Source: Euprymna scolopes
Lineage: Eukaryota > Mollusca > Cephalopoda > Sepiida > Sepiolidae
Direction: 5' to 3'
Assembly (NCBI GenBank): GCA_024364805.1
Contig: CM044495.1
Span: 131,522,175-131,543,607 of the forward strand
DNA: 21,433 nt
Below the pieces are notes generated by a model that ran no database searches, was not told where the DNA came from, and saw only the letters and a list, made by a program, of their open reading frames with translations. The translations under genes were made by a program, and so were the position numbers. Every line of letters begins with the position of its first letter. The stretch's first letter is position 1. Below, piece after piece: positions 1-12,200 of this stretch.

Positions 1-245
1 ATGACTTTTGAAAATATCGGTGAAAAAAGCGATCTCTCCCAGAAGAAAAGTGCCCAATTGAGGGTGAGGGAATTAATGTTTTTAGCCAATTTTTCAATAT
101 TTGTTGTCTGAAGGGTTGAGCTTCAAAATGATACTGATCTCGTGAAAATCTGTCATCTCTGTCAAAAGTTTTAGGCAGACATGCAAACATACATACGTAC
201 ATACATTTAAACAGACATGTGAGATTTATATTATAGAAGATGTAT
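1..245 (+). mobile_element. Possible 3' tail of a non-LTR retrotransposon
   Basis: This stretch is less AT-rich than what follows. It ends in a run of CATACATAC-type repeats (about 184-210), then AAACAGACATGTGAGATTTA, then TATTATAGAAGAT and a short A-rich tail. Runs of GACAGACATACATACATAC followed by a conserved ATTTATATTATAGA-type end are common in RTE-like LINE and LINE-mobilised SINE tails of invertebrates; that comparison is from memory. No transposase or reverse-transcriptase frame is visible, so only a tail is present. It could equally be an unrelated low-complexity tract. Confidence 0.3.
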
Positions 246-349
246 AAAAAAATTACCAACATCTGATGTTTTATTTAAAAAAAAACAAAAACAAAAATAG
301 TTCAATAAACATATTTTATTATAAATGTTATAATTTTCTTATAAAAGTT

Positions 350-2006
350 GGTACTTATGCACTTATTGAACCGTGCTGAAGTCTGGCGGACAAAGTAAGA
401 CCCCTATAGTTAAATATGCATCGGCTCTGATGTTATACGCAGCACGTTCCAGGGAGCGTTCATTAATCTAAAAAGAAAGAAAAGAATTTTGGTGTGTGTG
501 GCCTTGTTTTTTATTATTATTATTGTTTTGGCTTGAACTTTCTGCTTTTCGGATTATTTTGTTATCATGTTTTTAAGTGTAAGATATTTTTTTTGGTCGG
601 AGATTATAATTTTAGGTAATTATTAACAAGAAAATTGGTGCAAGTACAGATTAGCACTTGCTGAATATTTTTTTCGTTTTTATTAAATTGTTAGGTGAAA
701 GTACAGAATAGGTACACTAGGTGTGTCAGAAACTTCATGAAAAATATTGAATAATTCGACCCCCTGTCTTTCCAAGCTTATAACTACTCGAAAAATGTAA
801 TTCAAACCCTAATTTTTGCTTCAATTAAAGTAGCAAGAACCAAGGTTTCATTTTAAAAAACAAAAAACAAAAAGAAAACGTGATAAAAAAAAAAAAGGTT
901 TTAAACTTCGGACTTTACGGGTAAATTTCTAAAAAACACTTCTTTTTTTTGTTTTAAATTTGAATATATTAGTTATTGGTTTGTTATCTTCAATTTGTGA
1001 TATATAAAACTTTAGTGAGTAAATTAATTATTTACTTTTTAATAGACATTTCAAAATGGGGGGGCGTGAATTAAAAAAAAACCTTTGTCTAAAATATTAT
1101 ATTCGGTTTATTGGAAAGAGCATAAAATTTCACATTGACCCTGAAAATATCGTAAAAATAGAATCAATAGAAAAATTTTGATAGATTTTTTAAGTTTAAA
1201 AATTGAAAAATACTGAACTCGTAAAATTCAATTAATTTCATTACTGTTTTTTAAAAAATACAAAAAAAATATTTCTATTACTTTTTATACAACTTTAATA
1301 GTTTATTTTGGAAGTATAATCCATAAAGAAAATAAACAACCCACTTTTAAAAGAGAAATTACGATTTTTTAAATATTTTATTCGCAGTTTCGTGTTAGGG
1401 GTGTCAAAAATTCCTACAAAAATTCTGATACACCTATAGGTACACAATACCCTCTCGTCCCCATGTTAAGAATGGCTTTCTAAATAATAACGTTATTATT
1501 TTAGCACGGATCAATAAGTGCACGAATACCTTTTATTTTTTTTTTATTAAAAAAAAACAAAAAAAACTATTCGACGAGAACACGACACGACTGTCTTTTT
1601 TTAATAATTATTTTTATTCAAAAATAAAAAATAAAAATGCCCCCCCAAAATATATATAACAAAATAATCCGAAAATCGCAAAGTTCAAGTCAAAATAACA
1701 ACAACAACAACAACAACAACAACAAGGCCATCATACACGCCAAAATCATTTCCTTTCTTTTAAGATTAATGAACGCTCCCTGAAACGCGTGTCGTACAAC
1801 ATTGGAGCCGATGAGTATTTCGCTACGGGGGCCTGCCTCACTCGTGTACGTCAGCCAACCATTCTTAACATGGAGAGGGGAGGTTGTTTTGTAACTATTC
1901 TGTACTTTCACTTAACAATTTAATTAAAAAAAGATATTGTAAAACTTCAATTTAACTTGAAAATATTATCTAAAAATACCGCGGTTCAATAAGTGCATAA
2001 TCACCT
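350..2006. mobile_element. Mosaic fold-back (MITE-like) repeat cluster
   Basis: Several blocks recur in opposite orientation. Block A (TGCACTTATTGAACCGTGCT core) is at 350-377 on the plus strand and as reverse complements at 1503-1530 and 1979-2006. Block B, about 150 bp and containing GGGAGCGTTCATTAATCT and CGGATTATTTTGTTA, is at 415-565 and inverted at 1656-1845. Block C (GTGAAAGTACAGAATAG) is at 680-715 and inverted at 1893-1926. Block D (AGGTGTGTCAGAA) is at 711-737 and inverted at 1421-1445. Block E (CCATGTTAAGAATGG) is at 1461-1475 and perfectly inverted at 1859-1873. The order A-B-C-D / D'-E-A''-B'-E'-C'-A' is nearly palindromic but disturbed, as if related copies had nested. The centre (about 740-1420) is AT-rich and non-coding. 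No transposase is seen, so this is a non-autonomous element or several. The family is unknown. Confidence 0.6.
1697..1725 (+). repeat. (AAC)n microsatellite
   Basis: About 29 bp of pure AAC repeat within the right B block of the fold-back cluster. The matching position in the left arm (about 507-525) carries a TTATTATTATTATTG tract instead, so the microsatellite has grown or diverged between arms. On the minus strand it reads as poly-leucine, which is not evidence of a gene. Confidence 0.9.
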
Positions 2007-2940
2007 AAAAGTTCAAATAAAGAATACTTTAATAAAACTTCGATTTTTATAGTGGCTCTTTAAAAAAAAAAAATAAATAAAAAATACACAATAAAGTGTT
2101 GATCATCCGTACCTAAAAATTTATCTGACGTCACTTCCGCCGAATGGCTTTGTAAACAAAGTGCGTCTCTTAACGAAAGCCGATTTTTTAACCTTAGTAA
2201 ATACTTTATTATTATTAAAATAAAAAAGTTAATTGTTATTGTGTAAAATGCATACAAATATAAAAGTAATAACAAAGAAAGTCAAAACGAACAAGTAAAC
2301 AAAACAATTTATTTTTAATTCGTAAATAAGAATTGCGGGTCATTTGCAGGGCAACAACGACAAATAAGTTATTTGTTTATCGACTTTCTTTAAAACAAAA
2401 ACTATTTTAAAAGTTTAATTTGATTTGTTTTTATTTATTTTGTGCAATAATAATACAATAGAAAAGCAAAAGAGAGGCAAACACTTTCATTATTATTAAT
2501 TTATAATAAAATAAAACTTTGCGACTTTCCTTTGTTGTTGATGATAATGATGATTCTCAAAGTTGAATAACATTAGCTTATAAATAAAACTGAATCAAGA
2601 CGAAAACCCAAGGCAAAATTCTTCGTGAAATTTTAGAAAACAATATTTTTAATTAAAAAAAATTATTATTATTATTTTGATGAGATTTCTATTTCTAAAA
2701 TCTATTTTCCATTCGAAGTTCTCCTCTCTTCCCGGGTGAGAGTGGTGGGAGCAGGTATAGATGGGCTGGAAGTAAATAACAAAATATATGATTCTGAAAC
2801 AGAAGAGGAAAATATTTTTTTGTTTTCCTAAAACTTATTGTTAAAGATCTTAAGCGATTTTTTAATATCCTTAACAAAAAATAGTATTTAAAAAGTATTT
2901 TCAAATATAAACTGTTCCTTGTTTCATGTATGCGTAAGAA
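2007..2940. other. AT-rich intergenic DNA, no gene seen
   Basis: No credible coding frame, RNA gene or clear transposon is visible. The only part that stands out is 2125-2175, which is richer in GC and carries a CRE/ETS composite, a forkhead-like TGTAAACA at 2150-2157 and AGTGCGTCTC. A non-coding first exon or a distal enhancer could lie here, but nothing in the sequence proves it. Confidence 0.5.
2126..2139 (+). promoter_or_regulatory. CRE-ETS composite motif
   Basis: TGACGTCACTTCCG combines a palindromic cAMP-response element (TGACGTCA, 2126-2133) with an abutting ETS core (CGGAAGT on the minus strand, 2133-2139). This spacing is a known composite site for CREB/ATF plus ETS factors in animal promoters. 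It lies about 1.1 kb before the USP34 start codon in otherwise AT-rich DNA, so it may mark an upstream transcription start, a divergent promoter or an enhancer. The match is exact; the function is inferred. Confidence 0.4.
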
Positions 2941-3245
2941 GAGGAGAAAGTGTTCGCCATTGCGTGTGGCTGATTTTTAGCCAATGAAATCACGATAAAC
3001 TAATTTCTGCCAAGGGGAGATCACTCTGTTCAAAATTTTTTTACTAAAATTCGTTCCCGGTGAAAGAAAAAAACGTCTAAAAACAATATGGCGGATTGTT
3101 GAATCTTGAAAAATGTGTATGAAATGAAAAACAAAACCTTCGCGTGGATACCGGTTCGATTTTACCCGTTTACCGTATGGAATCGTTCATAAGCTACTGA
3201 GCAAGAGTTGCTTGCACTGTGTGTGTCAACAACAACCCGGCGACG
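2941..3245 (+). promoter_or_regulatory. Probable USP34 promoter and 5' leader
   Basis: Base composition becomes more balanced about 300 bp before the start codon. AGCCAATGA at 2979-2987 fits the NF-Y CCAAT box. CAATATGGCGG at 3084-3094 fits the YY1 site (CAAnATGGCGG), often found just downstream of the start of TATA-less housekeeping promoters. A second reversed core (CGCCATT) is at about 2955-2961. No TATA box is obvious. Transcription may therefore begin between the CCAAT box and about 3084, but a more distant start with a 5' UTR intron cannot be excluded. Confidence 0.4.
3088..3200 (+). promoter_or_regulatory. Cluster of four upstream ORFs in the leader
   Basis: Four short ATG-started frames lie between the YY1-like site and the USP34 ATG: 3088-3102 (MADC, start inside the YY1-like site), 3113-3127 (MCMK), 3124-3192 (22 codons, overlapping the previous one) and 3177-3200 (MESFISY, in frame with USP34 and ending in TGA at 3198-3200, 45 bases before the main ATG). 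If this leader is transcribed and unspliced, they would be expected to reduce or gate translation of USP34. Their presence is direct; their use is inference and depends on the real transcription start. Confidence 0.4.
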
Positions 3246-6200
3246 ATGTGTGATGTTTGCTCTGGTCTGTTGTCCTTGTTCGAAAGCCATGACGATCGCT
3301 TACACAGTGGTGGAGGTCTTCGTCTCGGCAAGAACGAGATTCTGTCTGTGATCCAGTATGTCAACGTTTGGCCGCAGAAACAATGCATGTGCTGCTACAA
3401 GGAGTTCAAGAACTTCGAGCGATTTAACAACATAGTTCAAATCATGTTGACGGTCGCCATTCGCCACATACAGACCTTGCCGAAAGATTATTCCAAAGAA
3501 AAAAAGGAACAGGAGAACGAGAAGGACCAGGAGGACGACCCGGCGGCCCCCGAAAACTCCGACGACAACAACAAGGATAAAGTATCACCCGAGGATTCGA
3601 AACCGGATGAAGTGGATCAGACTGAAACGGAGGAAGAGCAGGAAGAAACCGACGAGGTATGGACGATGAAAGAAAGGGACCAGTTGTTTCAATTAGTTAC
3701 AAAAGTCTTTCTCATGAACTTTCCTTCGTATGTGGCTTATAAACATGTCGTCCATTCTTCGTTGGAGGAGCTATCCCAGCAAGAGACTCGGGCCCTCAAC
3801 AACTACTGTGAAATCTCCGATTCTGAAGTCCCGCTCTACCTCCTGCGCAATGTTTGTTTTTTCTGTGATAGCAACGGAGTGCAGGCCTTGCAGCAGTGCT
3901 TCGAAAAGGCCACCCCTGACACACTCCCCTTCACCGTGGCTCATACGCTCATCAATATAATCGCAAATCTTCGCTTATGGATGAATATTGCTACGGTCAT
4001 GCAGTACATTGTACCATTGAGGACTGCTGTTATCCGCTACATGTGTAAGTTATCCGACAAAGATCTTCGGATGGCCGGTACCCGGAATATGACTGACCTC
4101 ATGTGGGCCGCAGTAAAGGAACCATTGGACACGCATTTCACCTACGACAAAGAAGGTTTGGATTTAGCTTTTAAGTATTTTACATGTTCCACTTTGACTA
4201 TTCGACTTGCTGGTATTGCCCAAATTAACCGCCAAATTGATTTGTATAATGAATGTTGTAATAATGATACTCTTGTTGATGCTGAAAACGTTGGTAACCT
4301 GCTTGCTAAATGGCTTCTTGAAAATAAGATCATTGAGCACATATTTGGACCTAATTTGCACGTTGAAATCATTAAACAGAGTCAGATAATCCTCAACATT
4401 TTAGCCGTAGAAGGGAAGATCACAAATGAACACATCGACTGTATTTGGGCTGCCAGTCAGTTAAAACACTGCAGCAAGCAGGTGTATGACATTCTGATCC
4501 CACGTATAAAAAATCTTGACTTACTGCTGGTGCAGCACTTGTCCAAACTTGTATCTTCCCTTGACCCCTCGGCGCACACAGAGTCCACGCTCTACCTTGC
4601 GTCTGCCCTACTCAAGTGTATCTGGAGTACATGTGCTACATCCCAGAGTCACGTCGCTGCCGTCCATCACCAACAACCTGCTGATCAGCCCCAGGCCATT
4701 GGTCCAGTCTTAGAACAGGATGACGAAGAAGACATTGAACACGGAAAAGCTGTCAAGCCAGATATGAGTAGCAGTGAAAGCTTGCAGTTGTCCGAAGTGG
4801 AGAACGACAAAGTTACAGACACCCACACCGGTAAGCGAGTTGGCCTTGCCGATGTTAAAAATGACCAATCTCCGACTGACGACCCTCAGAAAGACTCTAG
4901 CAAAATCGATAGTAAAATAGTCTCGTCTCGTCAGCAATCGGGCATGCATTCTAAAAAGCACAGTTCCAACCACTGCCATAAAATGTCCGGAAAGGGTCCC
5001 AAACAATTTTCTGGCAATAGCGAGAACAGTGATGAGAGTGACTTAGAAGATAACGCGCAGCTTTCTAATCTGGCCAAGGAGTTTGTGTCCCCTCGGCAAG
5101 TAGGTGGGGGCAGCAGTGGCAGCGAGAGTGACGTGGAATGCAGTGAGTCAAGTGCAGGAGAGGGACAGATTTGTGCAGCCCTTAAGCACGGTATCCAAAA
5201 ACGACGAGGTGTGAAGCGCCAGCCAGTACCCCTTAAATGTCAACCAAGAACATCACGTGGTAGAAATTCACAAACTTACAGGGATACTGGCCAGGGAACT
5301 TGTTCTGATGAAGACGAAGATGACGATGAGGAAGAAGAGGAGGAGGAGGAAGAAGAGGAGGAGGAGGAAGAAGTTGAGGAGGAGGAAGAGGAGGAGGAAG
5401 AGGATATGGAATCCGAATACGAAGAATCTGATGAGGACATGTTGAAGCATGATAAGATGGTTCACGTAAAACATCCGTGTCATGGTGAAAGTGAAGATAG
5501 TTCGGATTTTGAGGCTAATGAGTCCAGACAAGCAAAACTGATGCACGGGGCAAAATTACATTATGAGAGTCAACACGGATTACAAGAACATCGAGTTCAG
5601 CAACAGGGCTTGTTAAAACAGGCCTGTCTTGTCTTCCAGCGACAGGGAAAGAAACACTATCGCATCCGTCCTGGATTACAGCGATCTGAAAATAGTAGCC
5701 GTCTCCAAGGAATTCGGACTGGAGCTGTTTCACTTGAAGCTCGTGATGATAGTGACGGTGTGGCTGCTACTCACTGTAAAGAACTTGACGTTGGGCCTAA
5801 AGGTGATAAAAAGATGACCATCTCTGATGCTGGAAACTTATCGCAAGACTCTCAAGATTCACATGATTCCGAAGCACGACCATCCACTTCAGCCAACCAT
5901 GATAGTGCAGACAGTAGCATCCAAGGGGTTGCATCATCGCAGTCGGCTCAGGAATTCGAGAACCGTGGGGAGGAGGCTGAGATGTTTGATTGTGCCAACT
6001 ATATCCAGCATATACAGGCCCATCCCCATGGGCACATCCAGAGTGACTACATAGAAGACATCTTAAGCCCCGAGGGAAGCTGTCACAGTTCTCGTATGAG
6101 CACAAAATCTGAAAAGAATATGGCAGACTTTGATGGAGAGGAGGTGCTTAGCGATGAAGAACTTGCACAAATAAATGCTCATTCGCATTTTAATGCACAC

Positions 6201-9200
6201 CAGATGCAGCAGCACCTGGCCAGTATGGCTTCGATGTACCACACCCACATGCCACATGTTATCCACCCCAGGCCATCCCAGAAAGAAGTGCCAGTGTTAT
6301 CGTGTACAAACTTCACATTTGATGATGTCTGTAAGAAGGGTAATACTCTTCTATGGGACCTTGTGCAAGATGATACTGCTTGTCTTTTGCCCGATGGTTT
6401 AGTTGTTGAAGCTGAAAAGGACTTATATACCCTGGTATGTTATTCGCCTGACAGGCGGATTAAGATCAAATTTATTGAAGCTTGCATAGAAAACGTTGCT
6501 GCCCATAAGTCGGTGGTTGTTTCATTACGTTTACTACCCAAGATTTTCAGTTCTTTTCCTCAATACCGAAGTGGTTCGGATAACCACGCAGTGACAATGT
6601 GGGCAGAAAAGGAGCTCGACATGATGTCTCATTTCTTCAACGATCTCGTACATTACACGGAAAACCACAAAAGCACCAGCCAGAAAACCCACAGCCTCTA
6701 CAGCCACAAGGAGCAAATAAAGGTACGGTTGCAGTTTTTGACTGGTGTGTTTAGTGCCCCTGGCTCACCAGAGAGCTTCCGCCTGAGCCTTGAGCAGGTC
6801 GACAACCTGTGGGCCTGTCTGGCCACTGATCCGGACTGTTCTGATGAATGTCTCAGCTGGTTTTTCAACCAGGCAAAGAGTAAAGACCATCACCATGCAA
6901 TGTGCTTGGATACGTTTAAGCACATCTTTTTAGAAAAAATGCCACAGCTTAAACCTGAATCGATGAGTATGATCGGACTAAACCTCTTCCAGCAGTTGTC
7001 ACACTTGGCTCGCATCGCCAATGCTTCACTGGATACTCCATTATCCGAGGATCAAGTTTGTGGCATGGATCAACTCTGGCAAATTGCTCTACGCGCTTTG
7101 AATACAGACGTTAGTATTACTGCTATCCAGTTCTTGAATAATTATTACATCAACTACGGAAATGGTCACTTGGAGAAGGAGGAAGAGTTTATTTGGCGGT
7201 GTATGGACAGCCTACTCACAGCCTCGCAAAACGTAGAAGAGAATCCAGATATGAATCTTCTCGTCATACAACGCGGTTTGATTCTTCTGAAGAACCACTT
7301 GGAAGGTTTCCGTAAACGATACGCCTACCATTTACGTAACTGGCACATCGATGGGCGTGGCATTGTCAGTCATCTGCGTAACGTGCAAGAAAAGCAGTCC
7401 AGTCCGATTCGCATTTTGTTACAACCAGCCGGAATTTCTGAGAAAACCCCATTGGATATGTTGTCTACTGATCTTATTGCCGAGCTTCGTGCCGAGGTTG
7501 CTCGATGGTGGGAAGCCCTTCAGAAACAGCAGCAGCTTCAGCGGCAGCAGTCATCTGGTAACCATGGCAACTCGATGCTTTCTCCTATTCTCGGTGCCAT
7601 GTTGGGTGATGGACCAATCCGCATGATCACTCTTGGACAGGAATTAACCGTTGATAACGACGAGAAGACGTTAAGTGAGATGCAGTTCAAAGACTTACAG
7701 CTTGTTTTTGTGTCTGTTGGTGCCAGCCGACCCCAGCGGAAGATGGACGGCACCTTACCGTCTTCTTGCCTTCCTTCCCCCAGTCCTGAGCATTTACCGA
7801 TGATGATTCTGCTGCAGGATCCAAATTTTGAGAGACTTCTCACGCTTCTTGAGCAGCTTAGCAATCTCAGTTTCCAGACTGCTGATTTGGAAAACAAGGA
7901 GAGGTGGAATTTGCAGAGCAAGGCCAAGATCTTCTCCCGCCGTGTATGGGAGCTGCTTATGCTGCTTCCGACTAGTCCCGAGATGCTGGATGGTTTTAAA
8001 AGTATAATGCCGTCGAACCCCAGTGAACAACCTGAACAACCAGAGGACACAATCGATTGGAGCCGACTTCTTGATCCTCAGCGGCCGCACCGGCTCATGT
8101 ATTCTTTACAGATTGTGGAGTCCCTTTCAAAGAATCCAAGGAGTAAGAAAAAATCCGCTTCCCAGTCGAGCAGTTGTGACACCGACTCGGAAATGAGTGT
8201 TGAGGGTCAGGAAATGCCCGAAGAGATCTGGACGAAACAGTTTGTATCTAAAGGAGGTCTCAGCCACTTGGTAAACATCTTCAAGTCTGGCACATTGCAA
8301 GCAAAAGGTGGTGAGACCTGGAACCAGTGGAATCAAGAATGCCTTGCTTACCTGTTGCGTTTAATTACCCAGTTCTCAGTGGAAAGGTCTGACGCCGAAG
8401 CTGGACATGACGATGTATTTGAAAACTACGAAATACCACGAAAGAAAATGAAACGGCAGAAGAGTAACTGCGACAAGATCGTCGTTCCAAGACTGAACCA
8501 GACGATAATGTCTATGCTGAATGTAAGCACCGACCTGCAGATTATCATGCAAATTCTCTTTGATGCCGCTATTCCAATCGAGACCAGCCTTTGCAATACT
8601 GGAACCTGGGGTCGACCAGAAGTCGTTCACTATGCACTCAATTTTTTAGTGTCATGGGCTTATTCCTGTGATGAATTGAAGAACGAGTTTTGTTTGACAG
8701 CCAACTTCAACACTTGGCTGAAGCGGCTGACCTTGGAGGCTCCTGAACCTTGTGTACGGAAGGAAGTATGCACCGGATTATACCAATTATGCCTGGGAAA
8801 GACGTCTGAGAATAGGAGTGGATATGCGTTCCTGTTGCCCATATTGTCAAGCATGCTTTCCTTCTTGCAGGAAGCCCTACTCATAAAGCCCCAGTTGAAT
8901 GATGCGTATTTGCAAGAGGAAAAGAAAGAGACGTATGGTCCTGGATGTCGAGATTACTTTTGGCTGGTATGCCGTTTTGTTGATAATATTTCACGAGATG
9001 ATGCAACCAATAATTCCGATAGTCCAGTAAACTTGGATACGCTTTGCAAAGAGGTTGCAAATCTCATCATTTCCCGTTCTTTCTTTGAGACGAGACATGG
9101 TTATGAGGAAGACGACGCTTTGATTGGACTCTTGAACCTCTGTACTGCCATTCTGAAACATGACCCTCCGTTCAAAACCTCCGAAAAGGGTCGCGTCTTT

Positions 9201-12200
9201 CTCGAAGATATTTTTTGGTGCCTGTTTGCCTTGCCGTCACCTTGCAATCGAAGTCTACCAAAATGCAAAAGCCAAGCATCTCGAGCGGCTGCTTATGATC
9301 TGTTGGTTGAGATGGTCAAGGCCAGTGTTGACAACTACGCCATCCTTCATGAGAAGATGATGAAACAACACAGTAAAGATTCCCACACACCCTATCCCTG
9401 GGACTACTGGCCACATGAAGACGGACGGTCAAAATGCGGCTATGTGGGTTTGACGAACCTTGGAGCCACGTGCTACATGGCAACCTGTATGCAACATCTC
9501 TACATGATTCCTCAGGCCCGCCAGTCCGTGCTGCAAGCAAAATGTACAGAGCAGACGAAACATGAAAGCACATTAATTGAATTACAGAAGATCTTTGCCT
9601 ATCTTCAGGAAAGTGAGCGTAAAGCTTACAACCCCAAAAGCTTTTGCAAAACTTACACGATGGATAAACAACCGTTAAACACTGGAGAACAGAAAGACAT
9701 GACAGAGTTTTTCACAGACCTGATCACAAAACTCGAAGAGATGTCTACCGATATGAAGAAACTTGTGAAAAGTTTGTTTGGCGGCGTTCTTACGAACAAT
9801 GTAGTCTCCCTGGACTGTCCACATGTCAGCCGCACCGTGGAAGAGTTCTACACCGTCCGATGCCAGGTCACCGACATGAAAAACCTGTACGATTCGCTTG
9901 ATGAGGTTACTGTCAAGGATATGCTAGAAGGTGATAACATGTACACTTGTTCCAAATGCCAGAAAAAAGTACGCGCGGAGAAGAGAGCGTGCTTCCGTAA
10001 ATTACCCAAGATACTCTGTTTCAATACAATGCGTTACACATTCAACATGGTCACTATGATGAAGGAGAAAGTGAATACTCACTTTTCGTTTCCTCTTTGT
10101 TTGGACATGTCGCAATACATGGAGGTCAATCTGATGGGAGCAGATAAACTGCAGGATGACGATGAGAAGGGCGGTAATAATTTCACAGATGATGATGAAT
10201 CGGAGTGCTACGAATACGAGCTTATTGGGGTGACTGTGCACACTGGCACAGCTGATGGTGGTCACTATTACAGCTTTATCCGTGACCGTATAAACCAGTC
10301 TAAAACTGGACAGGACAAATGGTACCTGTTCAACGATGCCGAGGTGAAGCCGTTTGATCCGAGCCAAATCGCAGCTGAATGTTTTGGCGGAGAAATGACA
10401 AGCAAAACGTATGATTCGGTTACCGATAAGTTCATGGATTTTTCCTTTGAGAAGACCAATAGTGCCTACATGTTGTTTTATGAACGGTGTTCTCCAAAGA
10501 AAAAAGAAGTGCCGATAGATGAAGATGATTCCACATCAGAGCCACCCCAGAAGTTCAACTTTGACCTTTCAAAAGAGCTAGCTGATTGGATATGGCAGGA
10601 CAATATGCAGTTCCTGCAAGACAAGAACATATTTGAGCACACCTATTTTGGATTCATGCTTCAGCTCTGTGGCTATATTCAGACGACGCTGCCCAGAGAC
10701 GACCCTCGAAAGGTGCCCCTCATGGCTGCGCAGCTGAGCGCTTCTTTTGTCCTCGAGACCCACATTCATGCCAAGGAGAAACCTACAATGCTTCAATGGA
10801 TCGAACTGCTTACGAAACAGTTTAACTCTTGCCAAGCCGCATGCGAATGGTTTCTGGAACACATGTCCGAATGTGACTGGTGGCCACAACAGATACTTAT
10901 CAAATGCCCGAACCAAATGGTGCGGCAAATGTTTCAACGCTTGCTTGTCCACGTTATAACACAGTTAAAGAGCGTGCGGTATGACCTGCTGCCTTCTGTT
11001 AACTCCACAGAGGAAGTATTAGACTCGAACGCTCTCAGCAACCGTACTTGTGCGACCAAATTCATCAAACGGATGTTATCCATCCTGGAGCACGGCGTAA
11101 GGCCCCACAGCAAACACCTTACAGAATACTTCAGCTTTTTGCTTGAATTTGCCAAAATGGGCGACGAGGAATGCTTTTTCCTAATTAACATCAATGCTAT
11201 TTCGACCATTGTTAACTTCTACATGGGACAGAAGGCACAAGAGAATTATGTTGAGATTCTTTCTGACGACGAAGAAGAAGATGATGTGATTGCTATGCCT
11301 GAAGATAAACACCGACCTTTGGCTTTGGACAAAATGATAGCACTCATCGCTCAGCTTGTGGAGCGGTCAAGAGGAGAGGACAACCAACTGCGTCTTTCCG
11401 AGAAGGATTATAACAGCGTTATAGGTGGTAAAAACTTCCCATTTCTCTACAATCAAATTAAGGATCATATTAATGTACGCCAGACTTGCAACCTGATATT
11501 TAGCCTTTGCCGGTGGAACGACTCCCTCGCAACGGCCATAGTTCAGATGTTGTTTAATGCCGTGAAGAAACTTAATGCTGAACAAGCACAGCCTTTCTTT
11601 AAACTTATGTCCTATTTGGTTGAATTTATCGGAGGCCCTCCAGGAATGCCACCTTTCATGCAGTACATCCTTCAACGTTTTTGGGAGCTTACTGAATGCT
11701 GCCCTCATCAGTGTCTTGAATGGCTTTCAACGCAAGTGACCAGGAATAAAATTGCTAACGCTTGGGTTCTCCAGCAGATGGACAACTGGGTCGAGGCCCA
11801 TCTTATTGCACACAACAACGTGCGTGTGAGGAATGCGGCCAGTTTCCTACTAGTATCCTTAGTGCCAAATCTGAATTTCCGCCAGGCCTTCCGAACGGCC
11901 AGGAGCATTTTAAGCCCCCACAAAGAGCTTCTACTGTCGTCAGATGCTTTGGCCGTCCTGCATCAGATCTATGAACACTTGTTGTCGCTTGTCTCTCGTG
12001 CACGCCTCTATGTGGACCCACAGGCACACGGCACCAGTAAGCTGGTTTGCTATTTTGCTGTCATGACCTACTGTCTGATTTCAAAGAAAGAAAAACTCAT
12101 GTTCAGCCGTTATTTTGCCGATTTGTGGCAACTTTTCCAGCCCAAATTATCGGAGCCTCAGATTTCAATGCACCATAACAAACAGGCGATGCTTCTGTTC

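Noticed and set aside
1690-1911. 73-residue minus-strand frame ending in poly-Leu
   Set aside because: It lies in the fold-back repeat and its poly-Leu is the AAC microsatellite read backwards.
3219-3245. GTG at 3219 as a start nine codons before the ATG
   Set aside because: Animal nuclear genes start at ATG. The ATG at 3246 gives MCDVC, aligned with human MCENC, and has A at -3.
7538-8050. 170-residue minus-strand frame inside USP34
   Set aside because: It is antisense to the ubiquitin-like domain and following segment, which are clearly the conserved coding strand.
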